DNA of 64,000 bases, from positions 7,300-71,299 of the forward strand of contig DASXFN010000117.1 of the NCBI GenBank assembly GCA_036489565.1, given 5' to 3'. Below, one piece after another: positions 34,391 to 42,602 of this stretch. The notes beneath the pieces were generated by a model that ran no database searches, was not told where the DNA came from, and was given only the letters and a program-made list of their open reading frames with translations. The stretch comes from JAICKN01 sp036489565. GTDB taxonomy: Bacteria > Acidobacteriota > Terriglobia > Terriglobales > Acidobacteriaceae. Position 1 is the first letter of the stretch. Each line of letters opens with the position of its first letter. The position numbers and the translations under genes are program-made.

Positions 34391-36435
34391 CAGTCGCCTG
34401 CCCCAACCGTGACCGCGTCGCCCACTCGCACCGGCGCGGCGGCCCGCACGGGAACGGCGTTGGGGAACAGAGCGAGAATCGTTCCCGCGAGCATGATCCA
34501 CGCTCCAATCCATATCCACATAACCAGCGGATTGAGATGAGCTTTGATGATGGGATGTCCGGTGGTCTGGCTTTGCCCCTCATATACGAGATAAAGATCT
34601 TCCTTCAGCGTGGAGCGGTTGGCCACGATGGTGGAAGTCTGCTGGCTGGCTTTGTAGAAGCGCCGTTCCGGATAGACTGTCGCGATCTGCCCGCCATTTT
34701 TGAATACGTCAATCACGGCCCATTCGCTCGCGTAATTAGGATTGTCATCCTGCGTGAACGACTCGCACTTGAGCGTATAAGCGCCAATCGTCATCTGGTC
34801 GCCAAAGTTCATCTCCTGCTCTTTATCCTGATTGAAAGCGGAGCCCGCGAATCCAATGATGACGATGATCACGCCGAAGTGGACAATGTACCCGCCATAG
34901 CGCCGCGTGTTGCGATGGCCCAAATGCACCATGGAGGCGATCAGGTTCTGCCCCGTGTGACGGCTGATGACGCGCCCGCCGCGGACGAATTCAGAGACCA
35001 CCGTGGCGCCCACCAGCACCGCGAGCATGACGGCCATCAGCGAGTAGAAGTAGGAAATATCATTCCAGGGCCGCATACCGAAAGGTCCTCCCCACGAACG
35101 CGGCGTTGCAACCAGAAACACACCCGCAAGCACGGCGAAAAGGGCAGGCCACTTGAAGTTGCGTTTAATGCTCTCGGTGGAAGTCCTCCGCCACGCCAGC
35201 AGCGGGCCGAGCGCCGTCAGCAACAGAAGCAGCAACGCTATGGGCACATTCACGCGATTAAAAAACGGCGCGCCCACGGTGATTTTGTGTCCCTGCACCC
35301 ACTCCGAGAGGATGGGAAACAATGTGCCCCACAGCACCGTGAAACAAGCCACCAGGAGCAGCAGATTATTGAAAAGAAAACTAGCCTCGCGCGACACAAG
35401 CGATTCCAGCTTGTGTTCGCTGCGCAAAAAAGAACTGTTTTTCAGGTAAGCAACCAGGCACACCACGAAAATAATCAGCAGGAAGGAGTGAAACCATCCT
35501 CCAATCGAGGACTGCGCAAAGGCATGGACGGAATTGATCATGCCGCTGCGTGTGAGGTCAGTCCCAAAGATCGTGAGCATGAAGGTGATAAAGATCAGCC
35601 ACACGTTCCACGTCTTCAGCATGCCGCGTTTTTCCTGCATCATCACCGAGTGCAAAAAAGCGGTGCCGGTGAGCCAGGGCATGAGTGAAGCGCTTTCCAC
35701 CGGGTCCCATCCCCAGTAACCGCCCCAGCCTAGCACCGCGTAAGCCCAGTGCATGCCGAGAAAGACGCCGCAGGTGAGAAAGCACCAGGTCACCATCGTC
35801 CAGCGGCGCGTAATGTGGATCCATTTTTCGCCGGGATAACGCATCACCAGCGCGGAAAGCGCAAAGGCAAAGGGCACGCTGAATCCCACATAGCCGAGAT
35901 AGAGCATGGGCGGATGAATCACCATCTCGGGATATTGCAGCAGCGGATTCAATCCCGCGCCGTCGGTGGGCATTGCTCCCTGCATCAGGCCGAAGGGGCG
36001 TGCGGCGAAATTCAAAAGCAGCAGAAAGAAAATCTGTATTCCCGCAATCACCACCGAAGCGTGCGCGAACAATCGCTGATCGGTCTTATGACGCAGCCGC
36101 AGCACCAGGCCGTAAGCAGCCAGCAGCAGCGACCAGAACAGCAGCGACCCCTCCTGCCCCGACCACAAAGCCGCCAGCTTGTAAGGCCACGCCAGATCCT
36201 TGTTGGTATGGTGATAAATGTAAGCGATGGAAAAATCGTTCTGGAAGGCTGCCACCGCTAAAACCAGTGCCGCCAGCAGAACGGCGGCAAAGGTAGCAAT
36301 CCCCGCACGCCGCGCCGTTTCCGCCAAACGTTCCGTACCGCGGCCTTTTTGAACAAGAGCGACTAAGCCAAAAACGAAGGAATACGCGCTCAATGCCAAA
36401 GCGAGCATGAGTGCAAAACTGCCAAGTTGTGCCAT
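34390..36435 (-). CDS. ccmF: Haem lyase CcmF
   Basis: The integral-membrane haem lyase that attaches haem to c-type apocytochromes. The 681-residue protein has about 13-15 helices and the WWD haem-handling domain WGGYWGWDPVESASLMPWL near residue 240. Conserved His phrases lie in NPLLQYPEMVIHPPMLYLGY and the C-terminal domain. ATG 36435 (MAQLGSFAL) is chosen; a TTG at 36450 is also in frame. It is first of four coupled genes; ccmA-E and ccmG are not in the window and must lie elsewhere. Confidence 0.94.
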   Translation of the reverse strand: MAQLGSFALMLALALSAYSFVFGLVALVQKGRGTERLAETARRAGIATFAAVLLAALVLAVAAFQNDFSIAYIYHHTNKDLAWPYKLAALWSGQEGSLLFWSLLLAAYGLVLRLRHKTDQRLFAHASVVIAGIQIFFLLLLNFAARPFGLMQGAMPTDGAGLNPLLQYPEMVIHPPMLYLGYVGFSVPFAFALSALVMRYPGEKWIHITRRWTMVTWCFLTCGVFLGMHWAYAVLGWGGYWGWDPVESASLMPWLTGTAFLHSVMMQEKRGMLKTWNVWLIFITFMLTIFGTDLTRSGMINSVHAFAQSSIGGWFHSFLLIIFVVCLVAYLKNSSFLRSEHKLESLVSREASFLFNNLLLLVACFTVLWGTLFPILSEWVQGHKITVGAPFFNRVNVPIALLLLLLTALGPLLAWRRTSTESIKRNFKWPALFAVLAGVFLVATPRSWGGPFGMRPWNDISYFYSLMAVMLAVLVGATVVSEFVRGGRVISRHTGQNLIASMVHLGHRNTRRYGGYIVHFGVIIVIIGFAGSAFNQDKEQEMNFGDQMTIGAYTLKCESFTQDDNPNYASEWAVIDVFKNGGQIATVYPERRFYKASQQTSTIVANRSTLKEDLYLVYEGQSQTTGHPIIKAHLNPLVMWIWIGAWIMLAGTILALFPNAVPVRAAAPVRVGDAVTVGAGD

Positions 36436-36553
36436 GAATGATACCGTCAAGTATTTTTTCAGAAATGCACGGCTGAGGCAACCATGAAGGTTTTAATACT
36501 GTAAAAAACTGGGAAATTTCGACTGAACTAGTACAAAACGCATACCAGTTTCA

Positions 36554-36578
36554 CGGCCGGTAAGTGATTTACCGGCCG
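36554..36578. terminator. Hairpin downstream of the DUF2934 gene
   Basis: CGGCCGGTAA (36554-36563) pairs perfectly with TTACCGGCCG (36569-36578) around a 5-nt loop. It lies 25 bp past the end of the DUF2934 gene and before the ccm operon, a fitting place for a transcription end. There is no U-tract, so it may instead be a protein-binding dyad. Confidence 0.4.
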
Positions 36579-36602
36579 CTTGGTCAGTCGCTTAGGATGG
36601 CT

Positions 36603-36842
36603 TCAGGCTGATTGCTGATTGTGCCGCGCCATGATTTCACGTTCAGCGTGGACCCAGTCTTCGTGCTCATAACCGGGCATGGCGCCTCGCGCTTCATATA
36701 GCTCGTACGCGCGGCGGCGAATTTCATCCTGTAAATTCACGGCTGCGGAGGCCTTTTTGTTTTCCTGAGTTATGCCCTGAGTGATGGGCGTGATTTTTCT
36801 GGCGCTTGCGTCGCCGTTGCGGGGGGACTTTGCTCTTGGCAT
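36603..36842 (-). CDS. DUF2934 protein
   Basis: A 79-residue soluble protein. Its C-terminal half is the DUF2934 motif (DEIRRRAYELYEARGAMPGYEHEDWVHAEREIM), which is helical, acidic and common in acidobacterial and proteobacterial genomes. The N-terminus is basic and disordered (MPRAKSPRNGDASARKITP). Function unknown; often a stress-associated small protein. A Shine-Dalgarno (AAAGGAG on the minus strand, about 36850-36856) supports the start. Confidence 0.85.
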   Translation of the reverse strand: MPRAKSPRNGDASARKITPITQGITQENKKASAAVNLQDEIRRRAYELYEARGAMPGYEHEDWVHAEREIMARHNQQSA

Positions 36843-37099
36843 AGAGTGACTCCTTTAAAGAAATAATGAAGGCCAACGACGAAGCGTAATGAATGAAATC
36901 TCCACGCCTGAGTTGCCTGCCACGACCCCAAAAACCTTGCGAAGGAATATCTCAATAATAAACCGATGTGCTGTGGAATGTTCTGAAAGAAAAAAATTTC
37001 TTGGGTTCTTCCCCCATCCAGCCAATGCAAAAATCTTATAGACTGAATAAACTTTTCTTAATAATTCCGTTCCTTATTGCTTGCAGCGTTGGAGGTAAA

Positions 37100-38980
37100 T
37101 TGAAGGTAGTTCTGCAGCTGGTGGCTATCAGTGTGTTCTTTTCCGCGCCCGTCGCGCTTTGCCAAGCGGCTGATGGCACACAGAACAACTGTCCGAACCC
37201 TCCCCTACAACAACCGTCCGGTTGCGGGACTGCTCAAGCCCAAAAATCCTCTCCGATTCGACGCAAAGAGACCGTGACGGTTACGGGGACGTTTGCTCCC
37301 ACGCCCGTGGAGGACGTAGACCGCGCAGTCACGGTGATTGATACGAAGGAAGCGCCGCTGCTCTACACCAACTGGGTCGATTATCTCGAAATGGACCCTT
37401 CAGTGGATTTACAACAGCGCGCTCCTGGCGATGTGCAGACCGATCTCACCATTCGAGGATCAACTTTCGCGCAGACGCTCGTCATGCTTGATGGTCTGCG
37501 CATGAACGACGCACAAAGTGGACACCACAACATGGACCTTCCCATCCCCACCTCCGGCATTGACCGCATCGAAATTATGCGCGGAGCGGGGTCCACGCTC
37601 TATGGATCAGACGCAGTAGGCGGATCGATCAACATAATCACCGCGCCGCCGACGTATTCCGATTTGCGCTTCGGCAGCGCCGTGGGAAACTTTGGCGTGA
37701 ACCAGGAGTACGGCTCCGCCTCGCTGTTATATGGCCGGATAGATGAAGAACTGGATGTGTCGCGCGATTTTTCCAGCGGCTTTATTCCCGATCGCGACTA
37801 CCGCAGCCTGACCACATTTTCAAGCACCGGACTGCAAACTGGCCTTGGCCGCTCACTCCTACTGCTGGGCTACGGCGACAAACCCTTCGGCGCTGACCAG
37901 TTTTACGGAAACTTCAACTCCTGGGAGCGCACCAAATCATGGTTTGCGGGTTTCAAGCAAGACCTGGGCAGCAAAACCGAAGCCGATTTTTCCTATCGCC
38001 GCCACACCGACGAGTTCGTTCTTCTCCGCGACGATCCCGCATTCTACGAAAATAATCACATCGACCAAAGCTGGGATGCGGCCCTGCGCCGTCATGAACA
38101 GTTGGCTTCAAACGTAGCGCTGTTCTATGGCGGCGAAGGTTTTCACGAATCCATCAACAGCAACAATCTGGGACAGCATGAGCGCAGTTGGGGCGCGGGA
38201 TATGTAGACCTCGACATTCGCGCGTGGAAGCGCTTTTCCTTTTCATTGGGAACGCGCGAGGAAATTTACAGTTCCACGAACAACCAGTTCAGCCCAACAG
38301 TTTCCGCCGGCATGTGGCTTAAGGCCGGATGGAAGCTGAAGGCCAGCGTGGGCCGGGCCTTTCGGCTGCCGACTTACACAGACCTCTATTACACCGATCC
38401 CGCTACTATCGGAAATCCCAACCTGCAACCGGAAACCGCGTGGAGCTACGAAGGCGGCGTGGTCTGGGACCAGGGAGGACGATTGAGCGTTGACGCGACG
38501 GTCTTTCAACGGCGCGAGAGTAACGACATTGATTACATCCGCAGCTCTCCTGCCGATCTTTGGCACGCCGAAAATATTCAAAGCGTAAATTTCACGGGCG
38601 CGGAAACCAACGTGCAGCTTCGCCTGCCTCGGGAGCAACACTTACAAGTCGGATACACCGGACTTTACGGCGCCCAGCAGTCGCTCAATGGCCTGGAGTC
38701 CGAATATGTATTTAACTATCCAGTGGATGACGCCTTCGTCGCATGGCAAGGACGATTGCCGGCACGCATTCAGGCGCGCACGCGCGTGGGCACCATTTAT
38801 CGCTATCAGCGCGATCCTTATACCCTGTGGGATGTTTCACTGGCGCGCCAGTTCAATCACGTGGCGGCACATCTGGCGCTTGCCAACATCACGAACACCG
38901 ATTACCAGGAAATTCCCGGAATCGTCATGCCCGGCCGCAGCGTGATCTTTGGACTGGAATTTTCTTTGAAGCAAAAGTAG
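37100..38980 (+). CDS. TonB-dependent outer-membrane receptor
   Basis: A 22-stranded beta-barrel receptor with an N-terminal plug that imports a chelate or vitamin using TonB energy. The TTG at 37100 is preferred: GGAGGT (37091-37096) sits 3 bp upstream, and translation gives a clean signal peptide (LKVVLQLVAISVFFSAPVALCQA). The frame is open from 36968. A TonB-box-like ETVTVTG, the plug phrases DPSVDLQQRAPGDVQTDLTIRG and GIDRIEIMRGAGSTLYGSDAVGGSINIIT, barrel strands and a C-terminal aromatic-rich strand ending FGLEFSLKQK are all present. The barrel is BtuB-like in size (about 626 residues). No cobalamin riboswitch was seen upstream, so the ligand is unknown. Confidence 0.9.
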   Translation: MKVVLQLVAISVFFSAPVALCQAADGTQNNCPNPPLQQPSGCGTAQAQKSSPIRRKETVTVTGTFAPTPVEDVDRAVTVIDTKEAPLLYTNWVDYLEMDPSVDLQQRAPGDVQTDLTIRGSTFAQTLVMLDGLRMNDAQSGHHNMDLPIPTSGIDRIEIMRGAGSTLYGSDAVGGSINIITAPPTYSDLRFGSAVGNFGVNQEYGSASLLYGRIDEELDVSRDFSSGFIPDRDYRSLTTFSSTGLQTGLGRSLLLLGYGDKPFGADQFYGNFNSWERTKSWFAGFKQDLGSKTEADFSYRRHTDEFVLLRDDPAFYENNHIDQSWDAALRRHEQLASNVALFYGGEGFHESINSNNLGQHERSWGAGYVDLDIRAWKRFSFSLGTREEIYSSTNNQFSPTVSAGMWLKAGWKLKASVGRAFRLPTYTDLYYTDPATIGNPNLQPETAWSYEGGVVWDQGGRLSVDATVFQRRESNDIDYIRSSPADLWHAENIQSVNFTGAETNVQLRLPREQHLQVGYTGLYGAQQSLNGLESEYVFNYPVDDAFVAWQGRLPARIQARTRVGTIYRYQRDPYTLWDVSLARQFNHVAAHLALANITNTDYQEIPGIVMPGRSVIFGLEFSLKQK

Positions 38981-39079
38981 CAAAGCAGACGTAAAAGCCA
39001 TGGCCACCAATGGACCGTGCCATCGCATCCAATTACGTCGGACATCTACAGTAGCAGCCACGTTTTATCGGAGGACACA

Positions 39080-39439
39080 TTGCAAAAAGCACAGTGGAAG
39101 TCTCTTTGCTTGGTAATGATCGCGGCTGTGGTGGTCATGCTCACAGCGTGTCCTGCGCGGGAGGACATTGCCAGGGTCAATCATGATCCGGGAAGGTTTG
39201 CGGGCCGGGAAATTACCCTCGCGGGCCGTGTTTCGAACTCATTCGGCGCAATGGGAAACGGGGTTTTTGAAATCGAAGACGGTACCGGGAAAATGTGGGT
39301 GTTCACCGACCGCTTTGGCATCCCAGGCCGCGATGCGCGGGTGGCTGTAACAGGCCGCATCGAGCAGGGATTCAGCTTCCACGGGCACAACTACGCCCTA
39401 GTCCTGCGCGAAACCCGTCGCCGCCACGACGCCCATTGA
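39080..39439 (+). CDS. Small lipoprotein with an OB-fold-like domain
   Basis: A 120-residue protein starting at TTG 39080, chosen because GGAGGA (39070-39075) lies at normal spacing and the product starts with a lipoprotein signal (LQKAQWKSLCLVMIAAVVVMLTAC, lipobox LTAC). The mature part (INHDPGRFAGREITLAGRVSNSFGAMGNGVFEIEDGTGKMWVF) looks like a five-stranded OB fold of the nucleic-acid-binding or YgiW type, about 90 residues. It follows the TonB receptor by 99 bp and may share its transcript. Ligand unknown. Confidence 0.7.
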   Translation: MQKAQWKSLCLVMIAAVVVMLTACPAREDIARVNHDPGRFAGREITLAGRVSNSFGAMGNGVFEIEDGTGKMWVFTDRFGIPGRDARVAVTGRIEQGFSFHGHNYALVLRETRRRHDAH

Positions 39440-39478
39440 ATGGGTAATCCGCGATTCACCAGGAGACGTACACGTCCC

Positions 39479-39874
39479 CTATGTACCGCACCAAACTATC
39501 GGTACGTGATATTTCTCGAACGCATGATCAGCAGTAAGAATTGTTGTTTCTTCTATTAATGCTTGCGCAATGAGCAGTCGGTCAAAAGGATCGGCATGAT
39601 GGAGCGGAAGATCATAAACTTTCGCGGCATGGATATGGGTAATGGCAAGCGAACGCAGCCCTTGTTTGGCCATAAACTCGGGCACGCATCTTGCAGGGGA
39701 AGCGGAGAGCTGCAATTTGCCTAACCGCATTTTGATGCTTAGCTCCCACGATGTTACCGCTGAAAGATAAATCTCTTCGCGGCCATTCTCCAGGATTGCA
39801 CGGCCTTCTTCGCTGATTTTCTCCACTGCCCCGATACTCCACATCCAAACGACTGTATCGAGCAAATACTTCAT
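39479..39874 (-). CDS. vapC: VapC-type PIN-domain toxin
   Basis: A 131-residue PIN ribonuclease, the toxin of a type II toxin-antitoxin pair. The acidic site is Asp6 (LLDTVVW), Glu44 (SWELSIK), Asp95/Asp98 (HHADPFDRLL) and Asp116 (LTADHAF), all in place, so the enzyme should be active on tRNA or rRNA. Its start overlaps the antitoxin stop by 4 bp. Confidence 0.92.
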   Translation of the reverse strand: MKYLLDTVVWMWSIGAVEKISEEGRAILENGREEIYLSAVTSWELSIKMRLGKLQLSASPARCVPEFMAKQGLRSLAITHIHAAKVYDLPLHHADPFDRLLIAQALIEETTILTADHAFEKYHVPIVWCGT

Positions 39875-40146
39875 TTGCGCGGCTTTCGTTGCGATTTCGC
39901 AGGTTTGGGAATTTTCCCTCCGTAAAAAGAGGCCAGTATTTCGTCTGGCAACGGCGCGTCAAAATCTTCGGACACCACGACATGGTCCCGCGCGAAGCCG
40001 AGTGGCCGCTTGTTGCTTTCCTTTTCGACGGCAACCAGCCGGGCAACTGGTACTCCAGAACGCGCGATCGTGATTTCCTCACCTTCCGCCACTCGTTGCA
40101 GCAGGCGAGACAGGTGAGTTTTCGCCTGATAAACATTGATTTCCAT
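39871..40146 (-). CDS. vapB: VapB antitoxin (Phd/YefM fold)
   Basis: A 91-residue antitoxin. The first about 55 residues are a Phd/YefM DNA-binding domain (MEINVYQAKTHLSRLLQRVAEGEEITIARSGVPVARLVAV). The C-terminal tail (DEILASFYGGKIPKPAKSQRKPRK) would wrap the toxin. It is first in a two-gene operon with vapC, and presumably represses it by binding the TGACT repeats in the promoter just upstream. Confidence 0.92.
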   Translation of the reverse strand: MEINVYQAKTHLSRLLQRVAEGEEITIARSGVPVARLVAVEKESNKRPLGFARDHVVVSEDFDAPLPDEILASFYGGKIPKPAKSQRKPRK

Positions 40147-40154
40147 AAAAATTA

Positions 40155-40183
40155 ATATTAGTTTAGTCAGATGACTTAGTCAA
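40155..40183 (-). promoter_or_regulatory. vapBC promoter and probable operator
   Basis: On the minus strand TTGACT (40178-40183), a 17-bp spacer and TAATAT (40155-40160) form a near-consensus sigma-70 promoter. Transcription would start at about 40148, only a couple of bases before the vapB ATG, implying a leaderless or nearly leaderless mRNA. Overlapping half-sites AGTCA-ga-TGACT-t-AGTCA (40165-40182) make alternating palindromes, a likely autorepression operator. Confidence 0.72.
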
Positions 40184-40331
40184 TATAACTCCCCCCGAAT
40201 ATCTGGATGGCGGGTTATCGCTTTCGAAGAGCCTCCCTTCTCCAGTTGTTGCCCCATAGGCCAATTACTTCAGTCATCTAGGACTTTGATGACTTTCGCG
40301 TCATCCTATTGAGGTTCTTAGGAACCGCAGA

Positions 40332-41456
40332 ATGAATATTGATGATTTGCTTCGCATTGCCATGGAGCGCCGCGCTTCGGATTTGCACCTGAAAGTCGGC
40401 AACTATCCGCATTTGCGTATTGACGGCGATCTGGTCCCTTTGACCGACCAGCCACGCATCAGCGCCGAGGACATGTTGACCATGGCCTTCAGCATGATGT
40501 CTGCCCGGCAGAAGCAGAAGTTTAAAGAGACCACGGAAATTGATATGGCCTACGGCGTCGCCGGACTGGGCCGCTTCCGTGTGAACGTCTTCCAGCAGCG
40601 CGGCAACGTCGGACTGGTGCTCCGCGTCATTCCCACAAAAATCCGCGCGCTCGATGAACTGTATCTTCCTAAGATCGTCGAACAGATTTGCGACATGCCT
40701 CGTGGGCTAATTCTGGTGACGGGCGTGACCGGCTCCGGTAAATCCACAACGCTGGCCGCAATGATTGACCGCGTGAACTCCACTCGCGCCGAGCACATTA
40801 TTACCATTGAAGACCCAATCGAATTTTTGCATCGCGACAAAAAAGGATATGTAAATCAGCGCGAAGTTGAAGTGGATACGCCGACTTTTAGTTCGGCCCT
40901 ACGCGCTTCTCTCCGTCAGGACCCAGACGTGATTCTGGTTGGCGAAATGCGCGACATGGAAACCATTGGAACAGCGCTGCATGCAGCCGAAACCGGCCAC
41001 ATGGTCTTTTCCACTTTGCACACATTGGACGCTGTTGAAACCATCAACCGTATTATTTCCGTGTTTCCTCCGCCAGAGCAGAAGCAGATCCGTTTACAGC
41101 TTGCAGCGGTTCTGCGCGCCGTTATCAGTCAGCGATTGGTAAAGCGCAGCGACACGGAAGGCCGCGTGCCTGCAGTCGAAGTGATGATCAACACCGCTTA
41201 CATTCGAGAATGCTTGCTTGTCCCCGAGAAGACCCGTTCCATCCGCGATGCCATTGCTTCGGGCACGTCGCAATACGGAATGCAGACCTTCGATCAATCG
41301 CTATGGGACTTGTTCCAGGCGGGACTGGTGAACTACGAAACAGCTCTTGAAAACGCTTCCAACGCTGACGACTTCAAACTGCGCATGCAGGGTATTTCGT
41401 CTTCATCAGAAGCATCGCGTAATTCCATGCAGGCTGCGGGATTCGGCGGGCGATAA
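40332..41456 (+). CDS. pilT: Type IV pilus retraction ATPase PilT
   Basis: The hexameric motor that depolymerises type IV pili, driving twitching motility. The 374-residue protein has an N-terminal PAS-like domain (LLRIAMERRASDLHLKVGNYPHLRIDGDLVPL), Walker A GVTGSGKSTTLAA, an Asp box (IITIEDPIEFLH) and Walker B DPDVILVGEMRDMETI. A His box (THSTLHT-type: MVFSTLHTLDAVETINRII) and a C-terminal helical domain follow. Full length. It stands alone and ends in a strong intrinsic terminator, so it is transcribed as a single gene; pilB and pilC are not nearby. Confidence 0.95.
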   Translation: MNIDDLLRIAMERRASDLHLKVGNYPHLRIDGDLVPLTDQPRISAEDMLTMAFSMMSARQKQKFKETTEIDMAYGVAGLGRFRVNVFQQRGNVGLVLRVIPTKIRALDELYLPKIVEQICDMPRGLILVTGVTGSGKSTTLAAMIDRVNSTRAEHIITIEDPIEFLHRDKKGYVNQREVEVDTPTFSSALRASLRQDPDVILVGEMRDMETIGTALHAAETGHMVFSTLHTLDAVETINRIISVFPPPEQKQIRLQLAAVLRAVISQRLVKRSDTEGRVPAVEVMINTAYIRECLLVPEKTRSIRDAIASGTSQYGMQTFDQSLWDLFQAGLVNYETALENASNADDFKLRMQGISSSSEASRNSMQAAGFGGR

Positions 41457-41474
41457 AGTTTTCCGCATATCTCT

Positions 41475-41508
41475 TAAGGGCACGCAATCCAGCGTGCCCT
41501 TATTTTTT
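41475..41508 (+). terminator. Intrinsic terminator of pilT
   Basis: TAAGGGCACGC (41475-41485) pairs perfectly with GCGTGCCCTTA (41492-41502) around AATCCA, followed at once by TTTTTT (41503-41508). An 11-bp GC-rich stem with a six-base U-tract is a textbook rho-independent terminator, 19 bp after the pilT stop. Confidence 0.92.
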
Positions 41509-41556
41509 CAGGAATCAGCGGCGATTGCAGGGTCTGCAATCAACAATCCAGCATCC

Positions 41557-41943
41557 TTAATAAGCCATCATGGCCGCGTGGCCAAGGGCTGTGCTCTCAC
41601 GTTCCGGCGGGCAGCGCAACAACTGCAGCACTTGGTCCAACGAAGACATATCAAACACACGGTCGAGCCGCGTAATTGCGAGCATGGTTTGCACAAACTT
41701 CGACGGGCTGGTGAGCTTGAGTTGAATTCCCTGCCGCCCCGCCCATTCATTTAATGACAGCAGCACCGCCAGGCCGCCGGCATCGAGAAATTTCACCTGT
41801 GCAAGATCGAGAACAATAATTCGCGCGGTCGCTCGAGAGACTACCGCGCAGCGTAGTGTTTGCATTGCCTCACCTCGGACCATTCGGCCCGAGCACCGTA
41901 AAATCGCTACATCTCCCGTGTTTTGTATCACTATGTTAAGCAT
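41557..41943 (-). CDS. STAS-domain protein (anti-sigma-antagonist-like)
   Basis: A 128-residue STAS protein of the SpoIIAA type (VAILRCSGRMVRGEAMQTLRCAV; IIVLDLAQVKFLDAGGLAVLLSLNEWAGRQGIQLKLTSPSKFVQTMLAITRLDRVFDM). In SpoIIAA the kinase-targeted Ser follows an Asp in a DSSG loop; here the loop is D54-A-G-G57, so the phosphorylatable Ser is absent. It should therefore bind a partner without being switched by phosphorylation. No anti-sigma kinase or sigma factor gene is adjacent. Confidence 0.88.
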   Translation of the reverse strand: MLNIVIQNTGDVAILRCSGRMVRGEAMQTLRCAVVSRATARIIVLDLAQVKFLDAGGLAVLLSLNEWAGRQGIQLKLTSPSKFVQTMLAITRLDRVFDMSSLDQVLQLLRCPPERESTALGHAAMMAY

Positions 41944-41982
41944 GACTCACTTCCTGTATCTACTATCTATCTACGTGAATAG

Positions 41983-42000
41983 ACGCGAATAAGTTCGCGT
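41983..42000. promoter_or_regulatory. Dyad between STAS gene and recX
   Basis: ACGCGAATAAGTTCGCGT is a perfect 7-bp dyad with a TAAG loop in the divergent spacer, 61 bp before recX. It could be an operator for either gene. It resembles but does not match the spacing of the GAAC-N4-GTTC LexA box. Confidence 0.35.
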
Positions 42001-42060
42001 TGTAATCATCGAATCGGTAAAATCGTGTTAACTCTCTGTAAATAAATGTGAACGGACCAC

Positions 42061-42597
42061 ATGCCCTTTTCCCGTCCCAGGAAGCTTTATACCGAAGAGG
42101 AACTGTATGAATACGCTGTCGGCGCTCTGGGACGGCGAATGCGGACCGTGGCCGAACTGAAACGACTGCTGCGGCAACGGGTTGAGTCCGATACCGAGAT
42201 AGGGCAGACGCTGGTGGAGTTAATAGTCCGCAAGTTGAAAGACCAGGGCTATTTGAATGATGCAAAGTATGCCGCGGCTTTTTCTTCTTATCGCCGGGAC
42301 AACGAAAAATTCGGCCGTCAGCGCGTGATTACGGATTTAAAAATCAAGGGCATTCACGGCGAGGTAATCGAGAAAGCGGTGGGCTCCGTCTATGAAGAAA
42401 TCGACGAAGAGAAACAGGCGCGGGCGTATTTAAAGCGCAAGCGCCTTAAGAAACCTGCCGATCAGAAACAGACAGCGCGTATTTTTCGTCAACTCATTCG
42501 TGCAGGATTTCGTTCCAAGACAATTTTTACCATCCTGAAAAAGTGGGACGTAGAGGATGAAATGCTGACCGCACTGGAAGAAGAAACTCCAGAGTAA
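42061..42597 (+). CDS. recX: RecX regulatory protein
   Basis: A 178-residue helical protein that binds RecA filaments and limits recombination. It is built of three-helix tandem repeats: YTEEELYEYAVGALGRRMRTVAELKRLLRQR, LVELIVRKLKDQGYLNDAKYAAAFSSYRRDNEKFGRQRVITDLKIKGI, and ARIFRQLIRAGFRSKTIFTILKKW. These match the family signatures. recA is not in the window. Its stop is only 5 bp from the convergent transposase gene. Confidence 0.93.
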   Translation: MPFSRPRKLYTEEELYEYAVGALGRRMRTVAELKRLLRQRVESDTEIGQTLVELIVRKLKDQGYLNDAKYAAAFSSYRRDNEKFGRQRVITDLKIKGIHGEVIEKAVGSVYEEIDEEKQARAYLKRKRLKKPADQKQTARIFRQLIRAGFRSKTIFTILKKWDVEDEMLTALEEETPE

Positions 42598-42602
42598 TAT
42601 TA

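Noticed and set aside
34391..34519. Longer start for CcmH at 34519
   Set aside because: The added 43 residues are Arg/Gly-rich and lie wholly within ccmF; the signal-like helix begins after ATG 34390.
34180..35688. Long 502-codon plus-strand ORF
   Set aside because: It lies antisense to ccmF and ccmH, whose motifs are unmistakable; the translation is rich in His, Arg and Gln, typical of an antisense shadow.
36843..37099. Cobalamin or FMN riboswitch before the TonB receptor
   Set aside because: No B12-box-like or other conserved core is visible in the leader.
41983..42000. LexA/SOS box before recX
   Set aside because: The dyad is GAA-N4-TTC within ACGCGAA/TTCGCGT; the spacing and half-sites do not fit the GAAC-N4-GTTC or GTTC-N7-GTTC boxes, so it is recorded only as an unnamed dyad.
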